A stretch of 61,229 bases of DNA. Origin: Alphaproteobacteria bacterium. Its GTDB lineage: Bacteria; Pseudomonadota; Alphaproteobacteria; Rhizobiales; Beijerinckiaceae. Below the pieces are notes generated by a model, which made no database searches, was not told the DNA's origin, and saw only the letters and a program-made list of their open reading frames with translations. Shown here piece after piece: positions 44,062-52,610 of this stretch; position 1 is the first letter of the stretch, and each line of letters starts with the position of its first letter. The DNA is taken from the NCBI GenBank assembly GCA_016869435.1, contig VGEB01000006.1, positions 1 to 61,229 of the forward strand, given 5' to 3'. Made by a program: the position numbers and the translations under genes.

Positions 44062-45252
44062 CTAGGCAGTTTGGCGCCACTCTTCCCGGACCGCCTCGTC
44101 AGGTTCGGCCGCCAGTCGCTCCCGACGAAGCTCCGCCAATCGCGCCGGCGCCAGCCGGCCGAGCGCCCAAACGGCGGCTCCCCGCACGATGGGTGCGGCA
44201 TCGCCAATGAGGCGTTCGGCTTCGGCGGCAAGCTCCGGTCGGCCGGAATTGCCGATCGCGATGAGCACATTGCGCAAGAAACGATCGCGGCCGATGCGTT
44301 TGATCGGCGAGCCGGCGAAAAGCGCCCGGAACGCCGCATCTTCGAGCCGCGCTAATCGCGCCAGGGGCGGGGAGTCAAATTCAGACCGCGCGGCGAGCTT
44401 CGTCTCACGTCCGGCGCTCGCGTATTTGTTCCAGGGACAGACCGCGAGACAATCGTCGCAGCCATAGATGCGATTGCCGATCTTCTCGCGAAATTCGATT
44501 GGAATGGGGCCTTTGTGCTCGATCGTCAGATAGGAGACGCAACGGCGCGCATCGAGCCGATAAGGCGCCGGGAACGCGGCGGTCGGACATATGTCAAGGC
44601 ATTTGCTGCATGAGCCGCAATGATCCTGTTCAGGCGGGTCGGGGTCGAGATGAAGAGTTGTGAAAATCGCCCCGAGGAAGAGCCATGAGCCAAAGTCGCG
44701 CGAGACGAGATTCGTATGTTTGCCCTGCCAGCCGATGCCGGCCGTCTCGGCGAGCGGCTTTTCCATGACGGGCGCCGTGTCGACGAAGACCTTGGCGTCG
44801 CCGGCGCCGGCGCGCTTCAGCATGAATCCGGCGAGCTGTTTCAGCCGACCCTTGATGAGATCGTGATAGTCGCGGTTGCGCGCGTAGACGGAAACGGTCG
44901 CGCAGTCGGGCTTTGTGAGCGAAGCGAGCGGGTCCGTTCCGGGCCCGTAGTTCAGGCCGAGCATCACGAGACTTGTCGCCTCCGGCCATAGCGCGCGCGG
45001 AGCGGCGCGGCGTTCGGCCGTCTCGAGCATCCAACTCATGTCGCCGTGCGCGCCGTCCTGCAGCCAGGCCCGCAGCCGCTCGCCCTGCGTGGGCGCCACC
45101 GTCGCATGCGCGAAGCGGCAGGCGTCGAAACCAAGAACGAAAGCATGAGCGCGGATCGCCTCCTCGATGGTCCGCGTTGCGTGCGCTTGCTTTGCGCGTC
45201 GATCTCGATCTTTGCGAATCGCCGTCGACGCCGGTGAGAGAGGCGCCTGCAT
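44062..45252 (-). CDS. queG: epoxyqueuosine reductase
   Basis: 396 aa cobalamin enzyme completing queuosine in tRNA. Two [4Fe-4S] motifs CGSCSKCLDICP and CDDCLAVCPWNKY follow the catalytic N-terminal domain (with YHDLIKGRLKQLA and EKPLAETAGIGWQG); a C-terminal HEAT-like part reaches the end. Start ATG 45252 overlaps nothing but is one base after the histidine-kinase stop, so coupling is likely. ATG 45288 is a longer option. Confidence 0.92.
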   Translation of the reverse strand: MQAPLSPASTAIRKDRDRRAKQAHATRTIEEAIRAHAFVLGFDACRFAHATVAPTQGERLRAWLQDGAHGDMSWMLETAERRAAPRALWPEATSLVMLGLNYGPGTDPLASLTKPDCATVSVYARNRDYHDLIKGRLKQLAGFMLKRAGAGDAKVFVDTAPVMEKPLAETAGIGWQGKHTNLVSRDFGSWLFLGAIFTTLHLDPDPPEQDHCGSCSKCLDICPTAAFPAPYRLDARRCVSYLTIEHKGPIPIEFREKIGNRIYGCDDCLAVCPWNKYASAGRETKLAARSEFDSPPLARLARLEDAAFRALFAGSPIKRIGRDRFLRNVLIAIGNSGRPELAAEAERLIGDAAPIVRGAAVWALGRLAPARLAELRRERLAAEPDEAVREEWRQTA

Positions 45253-45253
45253 G

Positions 45254-46453
45254 TCAGGAGGGCGCGTTGAGCGGGATCGAGACGACAAACTCCGTGCCTG
45301 GATCGTGCTTCTTCATATCAATCGTTGCTTTGAGCTGGCGCGTGAACGATCCAATGATCCGCATGCCGAGGCCCTTGCGGCCGTGAGACTGGAACTCGTC
45401 AGGCATGCCGGCGCCTTCGTCGCGCACCGAAACCATGAAACGATTTTCCTCACTGCGCGCGACCTTCACCGTTATGATCCCCGACGGCCCGTCGCAGGCG
45501 TATTTCGCAGCATTGGCGATCAACTCGTTGACGATCAGCGCGGTCGCGACGGCGCGATCGGTCGCAATGACGATGCCTTCTTCGACCTCGGTGCGAACGT
45601 CGCATTGCGCCACGCTCTCGTCGAGATCATGACACAGCGCTTCGATATATTTGCCTACGTCCATGCGTTCGACGTCGGAGCCGCGAGTCAGCTGGTCATG
45701 CGCTTTGGCGATGGCGTCCACGCGGTGCGACGCCCCGTTGAGAAGTTCGCCCGCCTGCTCGTCCTCTGCGTCATTCGCCTGCAAGCGGAGCATGCTGCCG
45801 ACGATCGTGAGGCTGTTCTTCACGCGATGGTTCATTTCCTTGAGCAACGTTTCGTTGCGCGCCAGCGCCTCTCTAAGCTTGCGCTCTTCTCGCTCGCGTT
45901 CGATCGCCATGCCGAGGATATTCGCGGCGCCCTGCAAAAATGCGATGTCCTGCTCGACGAACTCAGTCGGCGAACGGCTGTCGACTTCCAGCACGCCAAA
46001 TGCTTTTCCATCGCCCTGCAAGATAACGTTCATGGCGCGGCGAACCCCGTGCTGACGCAAAATCTCGGGAGTCTTGAATCGCGTCTCGGCCTCTAAATGG
46101 TTGGAGATGACGGGCGTTCCGCAGCGCAACGCGAATCCCGCGGGAGAGTCGAGGTCGGCGCTGATCTTGGCGACGCCGACGACGCCGGAACTCCATCCCA
46201 CGCCGGCGCGCACGAGAAATCTGTTTTCGGCGGGAAGCAGCTCCAAGACTTTGCAGAATTCCGCATTCAGTCCTTGCGCCGTCAGTTGTACGGTGTCGTT
46301 CAGCAACTGATCGAGCGAAGCGCCCTGAAGAGCGGAAACGCCAAGCTCCGCCAGTATTTCCTGCTGCCGAATGCGCTGCGGCAGTCTGTGCGACGGATCG
46401 ATCTCTTGCGCGGACTTTACCTTTACGCTTTCTCGCTCGTCGGGCGTGCTCAT
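45254..46453 (-). CDS. GAF-domain histidine kinase, HisKA_2 type
   Basis: 399 aa soluble kinase. Residues about 30-185 form a GAF sensor domain, then the HisKA_2 box EMNHRVKNSLTIVGSMLRLQ with phosphoacceptor H209, and an HWE/HisKA_2-type HATPase domain with ALIVNELIANAAKYA (N309/E310) and DEGAGMP. No response regulator gene is adjacent, so the partner is unknown; kinases of this type often serve the alphaproteobacterial general stress response. Followed by queG one base later. Confidence 0.9.
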   Translation of the reverse strand: MSTPDERESVKVKSAQEIDPSHRLPQRIRQQEILAELGVSALQGASLDQLLNDTVQLTAQGLNAEFCKVLELLPAENRFLVRAGVGWSSGVVGVAKISADLDSPAGFALRCGTPVISNHLEAETRFKTPEILRQHGVRRAMNVILQGDGKAFGVLEVDSRSPTEFVEQDIAFLQGAANILGMAIEREREERKLREALARNETLLKEMNHRVKNSLTIVGSMLRLQANDAEDEQAGELLNGASHRVDAIAKAHDQLTRGSDVERMDVGKYIEALCHDLDESVAQCDVRTEVEEGIVIATDRAVATALIVNELIANAAKYACDGPSGIITVKVARSEENRFMVSVRDEGAGMPDEFQSHGRKGLGMRIIGSFTRQLKATIDMKKHDPGTEFVVSIPLNAPS

Positions 46454-46564
46454 AACACTGTCCTTGATGGACTTCGCTTGCCTGCGCCAACTGAACGCTT
46501 GTCAAGCGCAGCCGCATCGCGGCCGACGACTCCGCCCGAGCTGTCCGATCGACTCAGGTTACGA

Positions 46565-47248
46565 CTAAAAGTCCAGCTCCGCATAATAGCGTCCGGGCGT
46601 GAGCCCCGGCGCCCGATAAGCCAACAGCGGACGAAACGCCGGGCGCGACTTGATGCGTTGATACCAGTGTTTCGCAGACTCATCCTCCTCCCACGGCGCA
46701 TCTCCGAGATAGTCGGCGCATGAAATATGTGCGGCAGCGGCGAAATCGGCGTAGGTCAATCGATCGCCCGCCAGCCAGTTTCGCGTATGGGTGAGATAGC
46801 CAATGTAGCGCATATGGTGACGGATATTGGCGCGCGCCACACGCAGCACGTCCATGTCAGGCGCGCCGCCCGGGGGCGCGAAGCGCTTATAGACTTTCTC
46901 CTTGATCAGCCAGTTGGTGACCTCTTCATAGAATTTGATGTTGAACCAATCGACGAGACGCCGCGTTTCGATGCGCGCGGACATGTCCCGCGGCAGCAGC
47001 CGTTGTTCCCCACGTTCGGGGCCATAAATCTCATCGAGATATTCGGCGATGAGATTGGCGCCGGGCGCCACAGTCCCGTCGTCATCGACGAAGACCGGAG
47101 TACGGCCGGCCGGGTCGAGCGCGAGAAACTCCGGCCGGCGATCGCCCGCGCGCTCTTCGATAAGCGTCGCGTCAATTCCGTATTCGGAGAGGATGAGCCG
47201 GATAAATCGGGAATGTGGACAGAGCGGATGATGATAAAGCGTGGGCAT
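46565..47248 (-). CDS. glutathione S-transferase-fold protein, FzlA-like
   Basis: 227 aa. Thioredoxin-like N-terminus (LYHHPLCPHSRFIRLIL) and GST C-terminal helices (LTYADFAAAAHISCADYLGDAPW). The tail ending PGRYYAELDF and the DYLGDVPW-like segment are as in Caulobacter FzlA, an FtsZ-binding GST-like division protein, so FzlA is a reasoned guess; an ordinary detoxifying GST is the alternative. Divergent from the SIMPL gene. Confidence 0.75.
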   Translation of the reverse strand: MPTLYHHPLCPHSRFIRLILSEYGIDATLIEERAGDRRPEFLALDPAGRTPVFVDDDGTVAPGANLIAEYLDEIYGPERGEQRLLPRDMSARIETRRLVDWFNIKFYEEVTNWLIKEKVYKRFAPPGGAPDMDVLRVARANIRHHMRYIGYLTHTRNWLAGDRLTYADFAAAAHISCADYLGDAPWEEDESAKHWYQRIKSRPAFRPLLAYRAPGLTPGRYYAELDF

Positions 47249-47380
47249 GAGGCTTTTTCGAGAGGACGCGGGGCGACGATCGGGCCGGGCTTCTGTATGC
47301 TGTTTGGATTAGCGCCGCTAGGCGGCGGTTTTGCGGCTTTGCTAAGCTCATTAGCGGTAAAGCTTTCGTTAGGATATGCC

Positions 47381-48103
47381 ATGATTCGTCCGCTCTTCGC
47401 ATTTTCGCTCGGCTTGATGCTGATCGCGGCTGAGGGCCGCGCCGACACGCTGAAGGACGGCGTCCCAAATATTTCTGTTACTGGCGAAGCTTACGAGGAC
47501 GTTGCGCCGGACTTGGCGATTCTACGCTTCGGCGTCGTCACCGAACGACCATCTGCCGCAGACGCGGCGGCGGAAAATGCGCGCGCGGTCGACACCGTTC
47601 TTGCCGAGCTAAAAAAGCTCGGCGTTCCCGACGCCGAAGTCGAGACGCAAGGCGTGACGCTCGCGCCGGCGACGACCGAAGAGCGCGATCCCAAGACCGG
47701 CAAGCTCAAGACGCTGCAGAAGTTTTTCCGCGCTCGAAACGACCTGCAGGTGCGGGTGACGCCGATTGGGAAAGCAGGCGAAATCGCCGGAAGCCTGATC
47801 GACAAAGGCGTCAACAGCTTTGACGGAATCGATTTCGATATCGCGCGCCCCGAGCAGAGGCTTGACGCATTGCGGCGGGAAGCGGTCAAGGACGCCGAAC
47901 GCCAAGCGAAAATCTACGCGGAGGCGGCGGGGGTGCGGCTGTCGCGCGTGCTCGAAATTAGGCCCATCGAGGAGCGCGACATTCGCCCCCGCGCATTCGC
48001 GGCGAAGGCCGGCGCCGCGCCTGGCGCCATGGAAATGCCGCTTCGCCCCGGCCTCCAGCGCCTCGCGGCCCGCGTAAACATCGTCTGGGCGCTCTCGCGC
48101 TAA
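47381..48103 (+). CDS. SIMPL-domain periplasmic protein
   Basis: 240 aa with a signal peptide (PLFAFSLGLMLIAAEGRA) and the SIMPL (DUF541) fold: NISVTGEAYEDVAPDLAILRFGV, EVETQGVTLAP, then GVNSFDGIDFDI. Family members are exported and linked to stress tolerance; molecular function unknown. ATG 47381 is chosen; the frame is open far upstream across the divergent GST gene but is not conserved there. Confidence 0.85.
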   Translation: MIRPLFAFSLGLMLIAAEGRADTLKDGVPNISVTGEAYEDVAPDLAILRFGVVTERPSAADAAAENARAVDTVLAELKKLGVPDAEVETQGVTLAPATTEERDPKTGKLKTLQKFFRARNDLQVRVTPIGKAGEIAGSLIDKGVNSFDGIDFDIARPEQRLDALRREAVKDAERQAKIYAEAAGVRLSRVLEIRPIEERDIRPRAFAAKAGAAPGAMEMPLRPGLQRLAARVNIVWALSR

Positions 48104-48234
48104 ATCGCGCCTGCCCGCCAAAGCGGCGAGCCCGTCTCGCTGTTGCCCGCAATTTGCTCGATCGAGGCCATTTCGCGCTGCACAATTTCGCGCTAGGCTT
48201 TCATCGGCGCCTGGGGGCAATGTGGGGGGTCGCG

Positions 48235-48642
48235 ATGGCTCACGTCATTTTCTATGAAAAGCCGGACTGCGCCGGCAATGCTCGGCAGAAGGCGCTGCTT
48301 CGCGCCTCCGGACATGAGGTCGAGGCGCGAAACCTCCTGAACGAGGCATGGAGCGCGTCGAGCCTGCGTCCCTATTTCGGCGCCAAGCCGGTGCCGGAAT
48401 GGTTCAACGCCGCATCGCCGCGCATCAAATCCGGCGAAATTGACCCGAACAAAGTCACGCCGCAGCAAGCGCTGGTGATGATGATCCTCGATCCGCTGCT
48501 GATCCGTCGCCCGCTCATGCGCATTGGCGACCATTGCGAGGCGGGCTTCGACCCGAAAGCGGTCGACCGATGGATCGGACTGAAGCAGTCCGCTGAGGTT
48601 GGCGACGGCTGCATCCGCTCGATCGAGGACGACGCCGCTTAG
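48235..48642 (+). CDS. nitrogenase-associated ArsC-like protein
   Basis: 135 aa. YEKPDCAGNARQKALLRASGH with the Cys12-x4-Arg pattern, and LLIRRPLMRIGDHCEAGFD, are the hallmarks of the nitrogenase-associated ArsC/Spx branch (TIGR01616 type). The best start is ATG 48235 with ggggggt just ahead. Members usually sit in nif clusters, yet no nif gene is present here. Role unknown; redox or regulatory linkage to nitrogen fixation is inferred. Confidence 0.85.
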   Translation: MAHVIFYEKPDCAGNARQKALLRASGHEVEARNLLNEAWSASSLRPYFGAKPVPEWFNAASPRIKSGEIDPNKVTPQQALVMMILDPLLIRRPLMRIGDHCEAGFDPKAVDRWIGLKQSAEVGDGCIRSIEDDAA

Positions 48643-48790
48643 CCGGCGCCTCAGCGCTTTGAAGCGCTGCCAAAGCCTTTCCGACGAACCATAATATTGG
48701 GAGACGCCGCCGGTTCGGCTGTGCCGAAGCCGTTCGTTCGCCGCAGCCGGGCGGCGACATTCGGACTGCTGCGGAGGAGAACGATCGCGC

Positions 48791-51700
48791 GTGCAACCGT
48801 CGGCTGAATCGAACGAATATTGGGCGATTGGAGCCGATGCGGTCCTCGAGCGCCTTGGCGCATCCCGCTCGGGTTTGAGCCAGGCTGAGGCCGAAAGACG
48901 ACTCGCCGTCCACGGCCCCAATCGGCTCCCGGTTGGTCGGCGGCGCAGCGCCCTGACTCGCTTCGCGCTGCAATTCCATAATGTGCTGATCTATGTGCTG
49001 CTCGCTTCCGCCGTGGTCACGGCGCTGATGCGGCACTGGATCGACACCGCCGTCATCGTTGCGGTCGTCGTCATCAACGCCATCATCGGATTCATTCAGG
49101 AGGGCAAGGCGGAAAGGGCCATGGAGGCCGTCCGCAATATGCTTTCTTCCCAAGCCACCGTCGTCCGCGACGGCCAGCGAGTCGTCATCGACGCCAGCAA
49201 CGTCGCGCCCGGCGACATCGTCTATGTTCAATCCGGAGACAGGATTCCCGCCGACATCCGTCTGATTCGAGTCAAGTCTCTCAAAGTGCAGGAATCGGCG
49301 CTGACCGGCGAGTCGCTGCCGGTCGACAAGGACGCCGCATCGGTTTCGGGAGACGCCGCGCTCGGCGATCGCGCTTCGATGGCCTATTCGGGCACCGTCG
49401 TGACCTACGGACAGGGGTCCGGGGTCGTCGTCGCCACGGGGGCGGCGAGCGAGATCGGACGCATCAACGCGATGCTGTCCGAGGTGGAAACGCTCTCGAC
49501 ACCGCTGTTGCAGCGCATAGACGAATTTGCGCGCTGGCTCACGGTCGTCATTCTCGCGGTATGCGCCGCCGTTTTCGCCTTTGGCGCGCTGGTGTGGAAT
49601 TTCGACGCCGGCGACATGTTCATGGCGGCTGTCGGGTTGGCGGTTTCGGCGATCCCGGAGGGTCTGCCCGCGATCATCACCATCACGCTGGCGATCGGCG
49701 TGGAACGCATGGCGCGGCGCAAGGCGATCATTCGCCAACTGCCCGCGGTGGAGACGCTCGGCGCGGTGAGCACGATCTGCTCGGACAAGACGGGCACGCT
49801 GACGCTCAACGAATTGATCGTGCGCTCGATCGTCACCACGGGCGGGGTCTACGACACGACCGGGTCTGGATACAATCCCCACGGCGGTTTCTTGCGCAAC
49901 GGCAATGACGTCGTCGTGCGCGGGGACGTTCACCTCTCAGCGGCTTTGCGCCCGCTCGCGCTCTGCAATGACGCCGCGCTGCGCGAGAAGGACGGCGCCT
50001 GGAGCGTCGAGGGCGATCCGACGGAAGGGGCTTTGCTCGCCGCCGCCGTAAAAGGCGGCGTCAACCTCGAAGAGCTGGCGCTGGAGCTGCCGCGCACGGA
50101 CGAGATTCCCTTTGAATCGCAGCATCGCTTCATGGCGACGCTGCATCACGACCACGAGGGCGTCGGCTACATTTTCGTAAAGGGCGCGCCCGAGCGGCTG
50201 CTCGAAATGTGTTTCTGGGAGCAGAGCACGTGCGGAGAGCAGCGTCCGATCGACTGTGACTGCTGGGTTGCGCACATCGATCAGATGGCCGCGCGCGGGC
50301 AGCGCGTTCTGGCGATTGCGTCGAAACGCGCAGAGGAGGGGCAGCAACAACTCGCGTTCAGCGACGTCGAAAGCGGGCTTGTCTTCGTCGGCCTTATCGG
50401 CCTGATCGATCCGCCGCGGCCGGAGGCCATCGATGCGATCCGACAGTGCGCGACCGCCGGCATGTCGGTCAAAATGATCACCGGCGATCATGCCGCGACG
50501 GCCGTGGCCATCGCTCGCGAACTCGGTCTGCAACGGCCGGATTCGGTTCTGACCGGCCGCGAGCTCGACGCCATCGGCGACGACGATCTCGGTGAGGCGG
50601 CGATCGCCACGACCGTGTTCGCGCGCACCAGTCCCGAACACAAGTTGCGACTCGTTCAGGCGCTGCAGAAGCGCGGAGAAATCGTCGCGATGACCGGCGA
50701 CGGCGTGAACGACGCGCCTGCATTAAAGCGCGCCGACATCGGCATCGCCATGGGAGTGAAAGGCACCGAAGCGGCCAAGGAGGCCGCGGAAATGGTGCTC
50801 GCCGACGACAATTTTGCGTCGATCGTGCATGCGGTGCATGAAGGCCGTGTCGTTTACGAGAATCTGAAGAAGACGATTCTCTATATCCTGCCGACGAACG
50901 GCGGCGAAGGCCTCACGATCATCGCCGCGATCGCCATGGGCGAGACATTGCCGGTGACGCCGGCGCAAATCCTCTGGGTCAATCTGATCACCGCCGTCAC
51001 GCTCGGCCTCGCGCTCGCGTTTGAGCCGCCGACCAAGGGCGTCATGTTGCGTCGCCCGCGCGCATCGAGCGCGCCGATCCTTTCCCGCCACTTCGTCTGG
51101 CGCATCGTATTCGTTTCTTTGCTGATGCTGCTTGCGACCTTCGGCCTCTATGAGTTGGAGAAGGCGCGGGGCATGGGGCTCGACAGCGCGCGAACCGTCG
51201 CCGTCAACACGCTCGTCGCCTGCGAAGTCGCTTATCTCTTCAACGCGCGTTTCCTGTCGGAGTCGTCATTGTCGCTCAAGGGCCTGTTCGGCAGCCGCGC
51301 CGTGCTGATCTCCGTCGCTATCGTCATCGCGCTACAGGCGATGTTCACCTATCTGCCATTCATGCGGGCGTTGTTCGACACGACGCCGCTCGACATTGAG
51401 ATCTGGCAGCATATCGTCGGCGCGAGCGTCGTGCTCTTTCTGCTCGTCGAGGTCGAAAAGGCCATATTCCGCTTCGCGGAGCAGGCCCCTGCGCCACGCG
51501 CCGCGCCCGTCCCGCAGGCTCCCGGCGCAGCCGCCGTCATCGCTCCTGGCGACTGGGTTCGGCCTGTCGTCGCCGGTCTATTGGGATTGCTCCTCATTGT
51601 CGTCAGCGGCGGGTTCTATCTTCACACACGCGCCAGTCTCATGCGCCAGGAAGCGCCGATCGCGCGCGCGCCGGCCGTCCGAACGGTCCTCGTCAGCGGG

Positions 51701-52453
51701 GTGATCGCTCCTTTCTCGGAGACGCTGATCGCCGCGCCCACGGCAGGCGTGATCGCGACGCTGTCTTGTAACCTCGGCGCCAAAGTGGAGAAGGGCGAGA
51801 CCTGCGCCACTCTCGATCGGCGCGCTTTCGATGATGCGTTGGCCCGGGAGAAACGCGCGCTGGCGGCCGCTGAGCGGCAACTGGCCCAGCGCCAGAACGC
51901 GCAGACGAGAGCGCAGTCGAACCTCGAAAAGCTGACGACGGGTTCGGGGCGTCGCGCCGCGAGCCGCAAGGCGCTTGCCAGTGGGCGTCGCGCCTTGGCG
52001 CGCGCGCAGGCGCAAATCGAACGCGCCGAAGCCGCAGTCGCGCAGCGCCGGGAGGCTCTGGCAGCGGCGGAGGCGGCGCACGCTGGAGCCCAGGTTCAAG
52101 CGCCCGCAGCGGGCTTTATTGTCCAGCGGACGGGTGTGGTTGGCGCGCACGTTGAAGTCGGCGCGCCGCTGTTCGTCGTCGCCAACGCCGAGACCGTACG
52201 TCTTCACGCCAAGGTTGAGGGAGAGGGCGCCCTCGCCGTAACGCCGGGCGCGAAGGCGCTGCTTTCGGGCTCCTCTGCGCCGGAAAGGACCTTTGCAGGC
52301 AGGGTAATCGAAGTGCGCCGCCCTCGGTCGCCGCAAGACGGCGCGACAGTCGATATCGTCATCGAGGCGGAAAATCCCGGCCTTGCGCTGCGGCCCGGAA
52401 CTCGGGCTTCGGCGCGGATCGATATCGAGGAGCGCGAAGCGCAGTCGCGTTGA
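48791..52453 (+). CDS. P-type cation ATPase fused to HlyD/RND-type periplasmic adaptor
   Basis: 1,220 aa, single uninterrupted frame from GTG 48791 (ggaggag about 12 bases upstream). Residues 1-895 form a complete P2-type ATPase: dephosphorylation motif TGES (172-175), phosphorylation site DKTGT (D332), KGAPE, and TGDGVNDAPA (635-644), with 10 predicted membrane helices, PEGLP in M4 and E in M5 (GGEGLT). A Pro/Ala-rich linker (about 896-920) leads to an eleventh helix (about 922-944). Residues 965-1220 are a periplasmic adaptor: half-lipoyl GVIAPFSETLIAAPTAGVI, an Ala/Arg/Glu coiled-coil hairpin (1018-1102), the second half-lipoyl QAPAAGFIVQRTGVVG and a beta-barrel. The extra helix places the adaptor outside. 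No outer-membrane factor gene is adjacent. Ion and partner are unknown. Confidence 0.9.
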   Translation: MQPSAESNEYWAIGADAVLERLGASRSGLSQAEAERRLAVHGPNRLPVGRRRSALTRFALQFHNVLIYVLLASAVVTALMRHWIDTAVIVAVVVINAIIGFIQEGKAERAMEAVRNMLSSQATVVRDGQRVVIDASNVAPGDIVYVQSGDRIPADIRLIRVKSLKVQESALTGESLPVDKDAASVSGDAALGDRASMAYSGTVVTYGQGSGVVVATGAASEIGRINAMLSEVETLSTPLLQRIDEFARWLTVVILAVCAAVFAFGALVWNFDAGDMFMAAVGLAVSAIPEGLPAIITITLAIGVERMARRKAIIRQLPAVETLGAVSTICSDKTGTLTLNELIVRSIVTTGGVYDTTGSGYNPHGGFLRNGNDVVVRGDVHLSAALRPLALCNDAALREKDGAWSVEGDPTEGALLAAAVKGGVNLEELALELPRTDEIPFESQHRFMATLHHDHEGVGYIFVKGAPERLLEMCFWEQSTCGEQRPIDCDCWVAHIDQMAARGQRVLAIASKRAEEGQQQLAFSDVESGLVFVGLIGLIDPPRPEAIDAIRQCATAGMSVKMITGDHAATAVAIARELGLQRPDSVLTGRELDAIGDDDLGEAAIATTVFARTSPEHKLRLVQALQKRGEIVAMTGDGVNDAPALKRADIGIAMGVKGTEAAKEAAEMVLADDNFASIVHAVHEGRVVYENLKKTILYILPTNGGEGLTIIAAIAMGETLPVTPAQILWVNLITAVTLGLALAFEPPTKGVMLRRPRASSAPILSRHFVWRIVFVSLLMLLATFGLYELEKARGMGLDSARTVAVNTLVACEVAYLFNARFLSESSLSLKGLFGSRAVLISVAIVIALQAMFTYLPFMRALFDTTPLDIEIWQHIVGASVVLFLLVEVEKAIFRFAEQAPAPRAAPVPQAPGAAAVIAPGDWVRPVVAGLLGLLLIVVSGGFYLHTRASLMRQEAPIARAPAVRTVLVSGVIAPFSETLIAAPTAGVIATLSCNLGAKVEKGETCATLDRRAFDDALAREKRALAAAERQLAQRQNAQTRAQSNLEKLTTGSGRRAASRKALASGRRALARAQAQIERAEAAVAQRREALAAAEAAHAGAQVQAPAAGFIVQRTGVVGAHVEVGAPLFVVANAETVRLHAKVEGEGALAVTPGAKALLSGSSAPERTFAGRVIEVRRPRSPQDGATVDIVIEAENPGLALRPGTRASARIDIEEREAQSR

Positions 52454-52560
52454 TTCTTGATCCTGGATATTTCCATGCGCAGCGGCGGCCCGGGTTTCCG
52501 AGCCCGGCCGGGCGGGGACTTTACCCCCTAGACCGCATGCGCTAAACCCCGGCGGTAACA

Positions 52561-52588
52561 GCCCCGGCGTTACCGCGCGGGGCTTTTT
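52561..52588 (+). terminator. Rho-independent terminator before purA
   Basis: 6-bp stem gccccg / cggggc with an 11-base loop, followed by ttttt. It ends the ATPase-adaptor transcript, isolating it from purA. Confidence 0.75.
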
Positions 52589-52610
52589 CTGTTGGAGATC
52601 AAGATCGGCC

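Noticed and set aside
46727-47380. Extended N-terminus for the SIMPL protein
   Set aside because: Runs antisense through the GST-like gene; signal peptide begins at 47381.
48515-49933. Open frame antisense to the ATPase N-terminal part
   Set aside because: Overlaps strong ATPase motifs on the plus strand and lacks recognisable domains.
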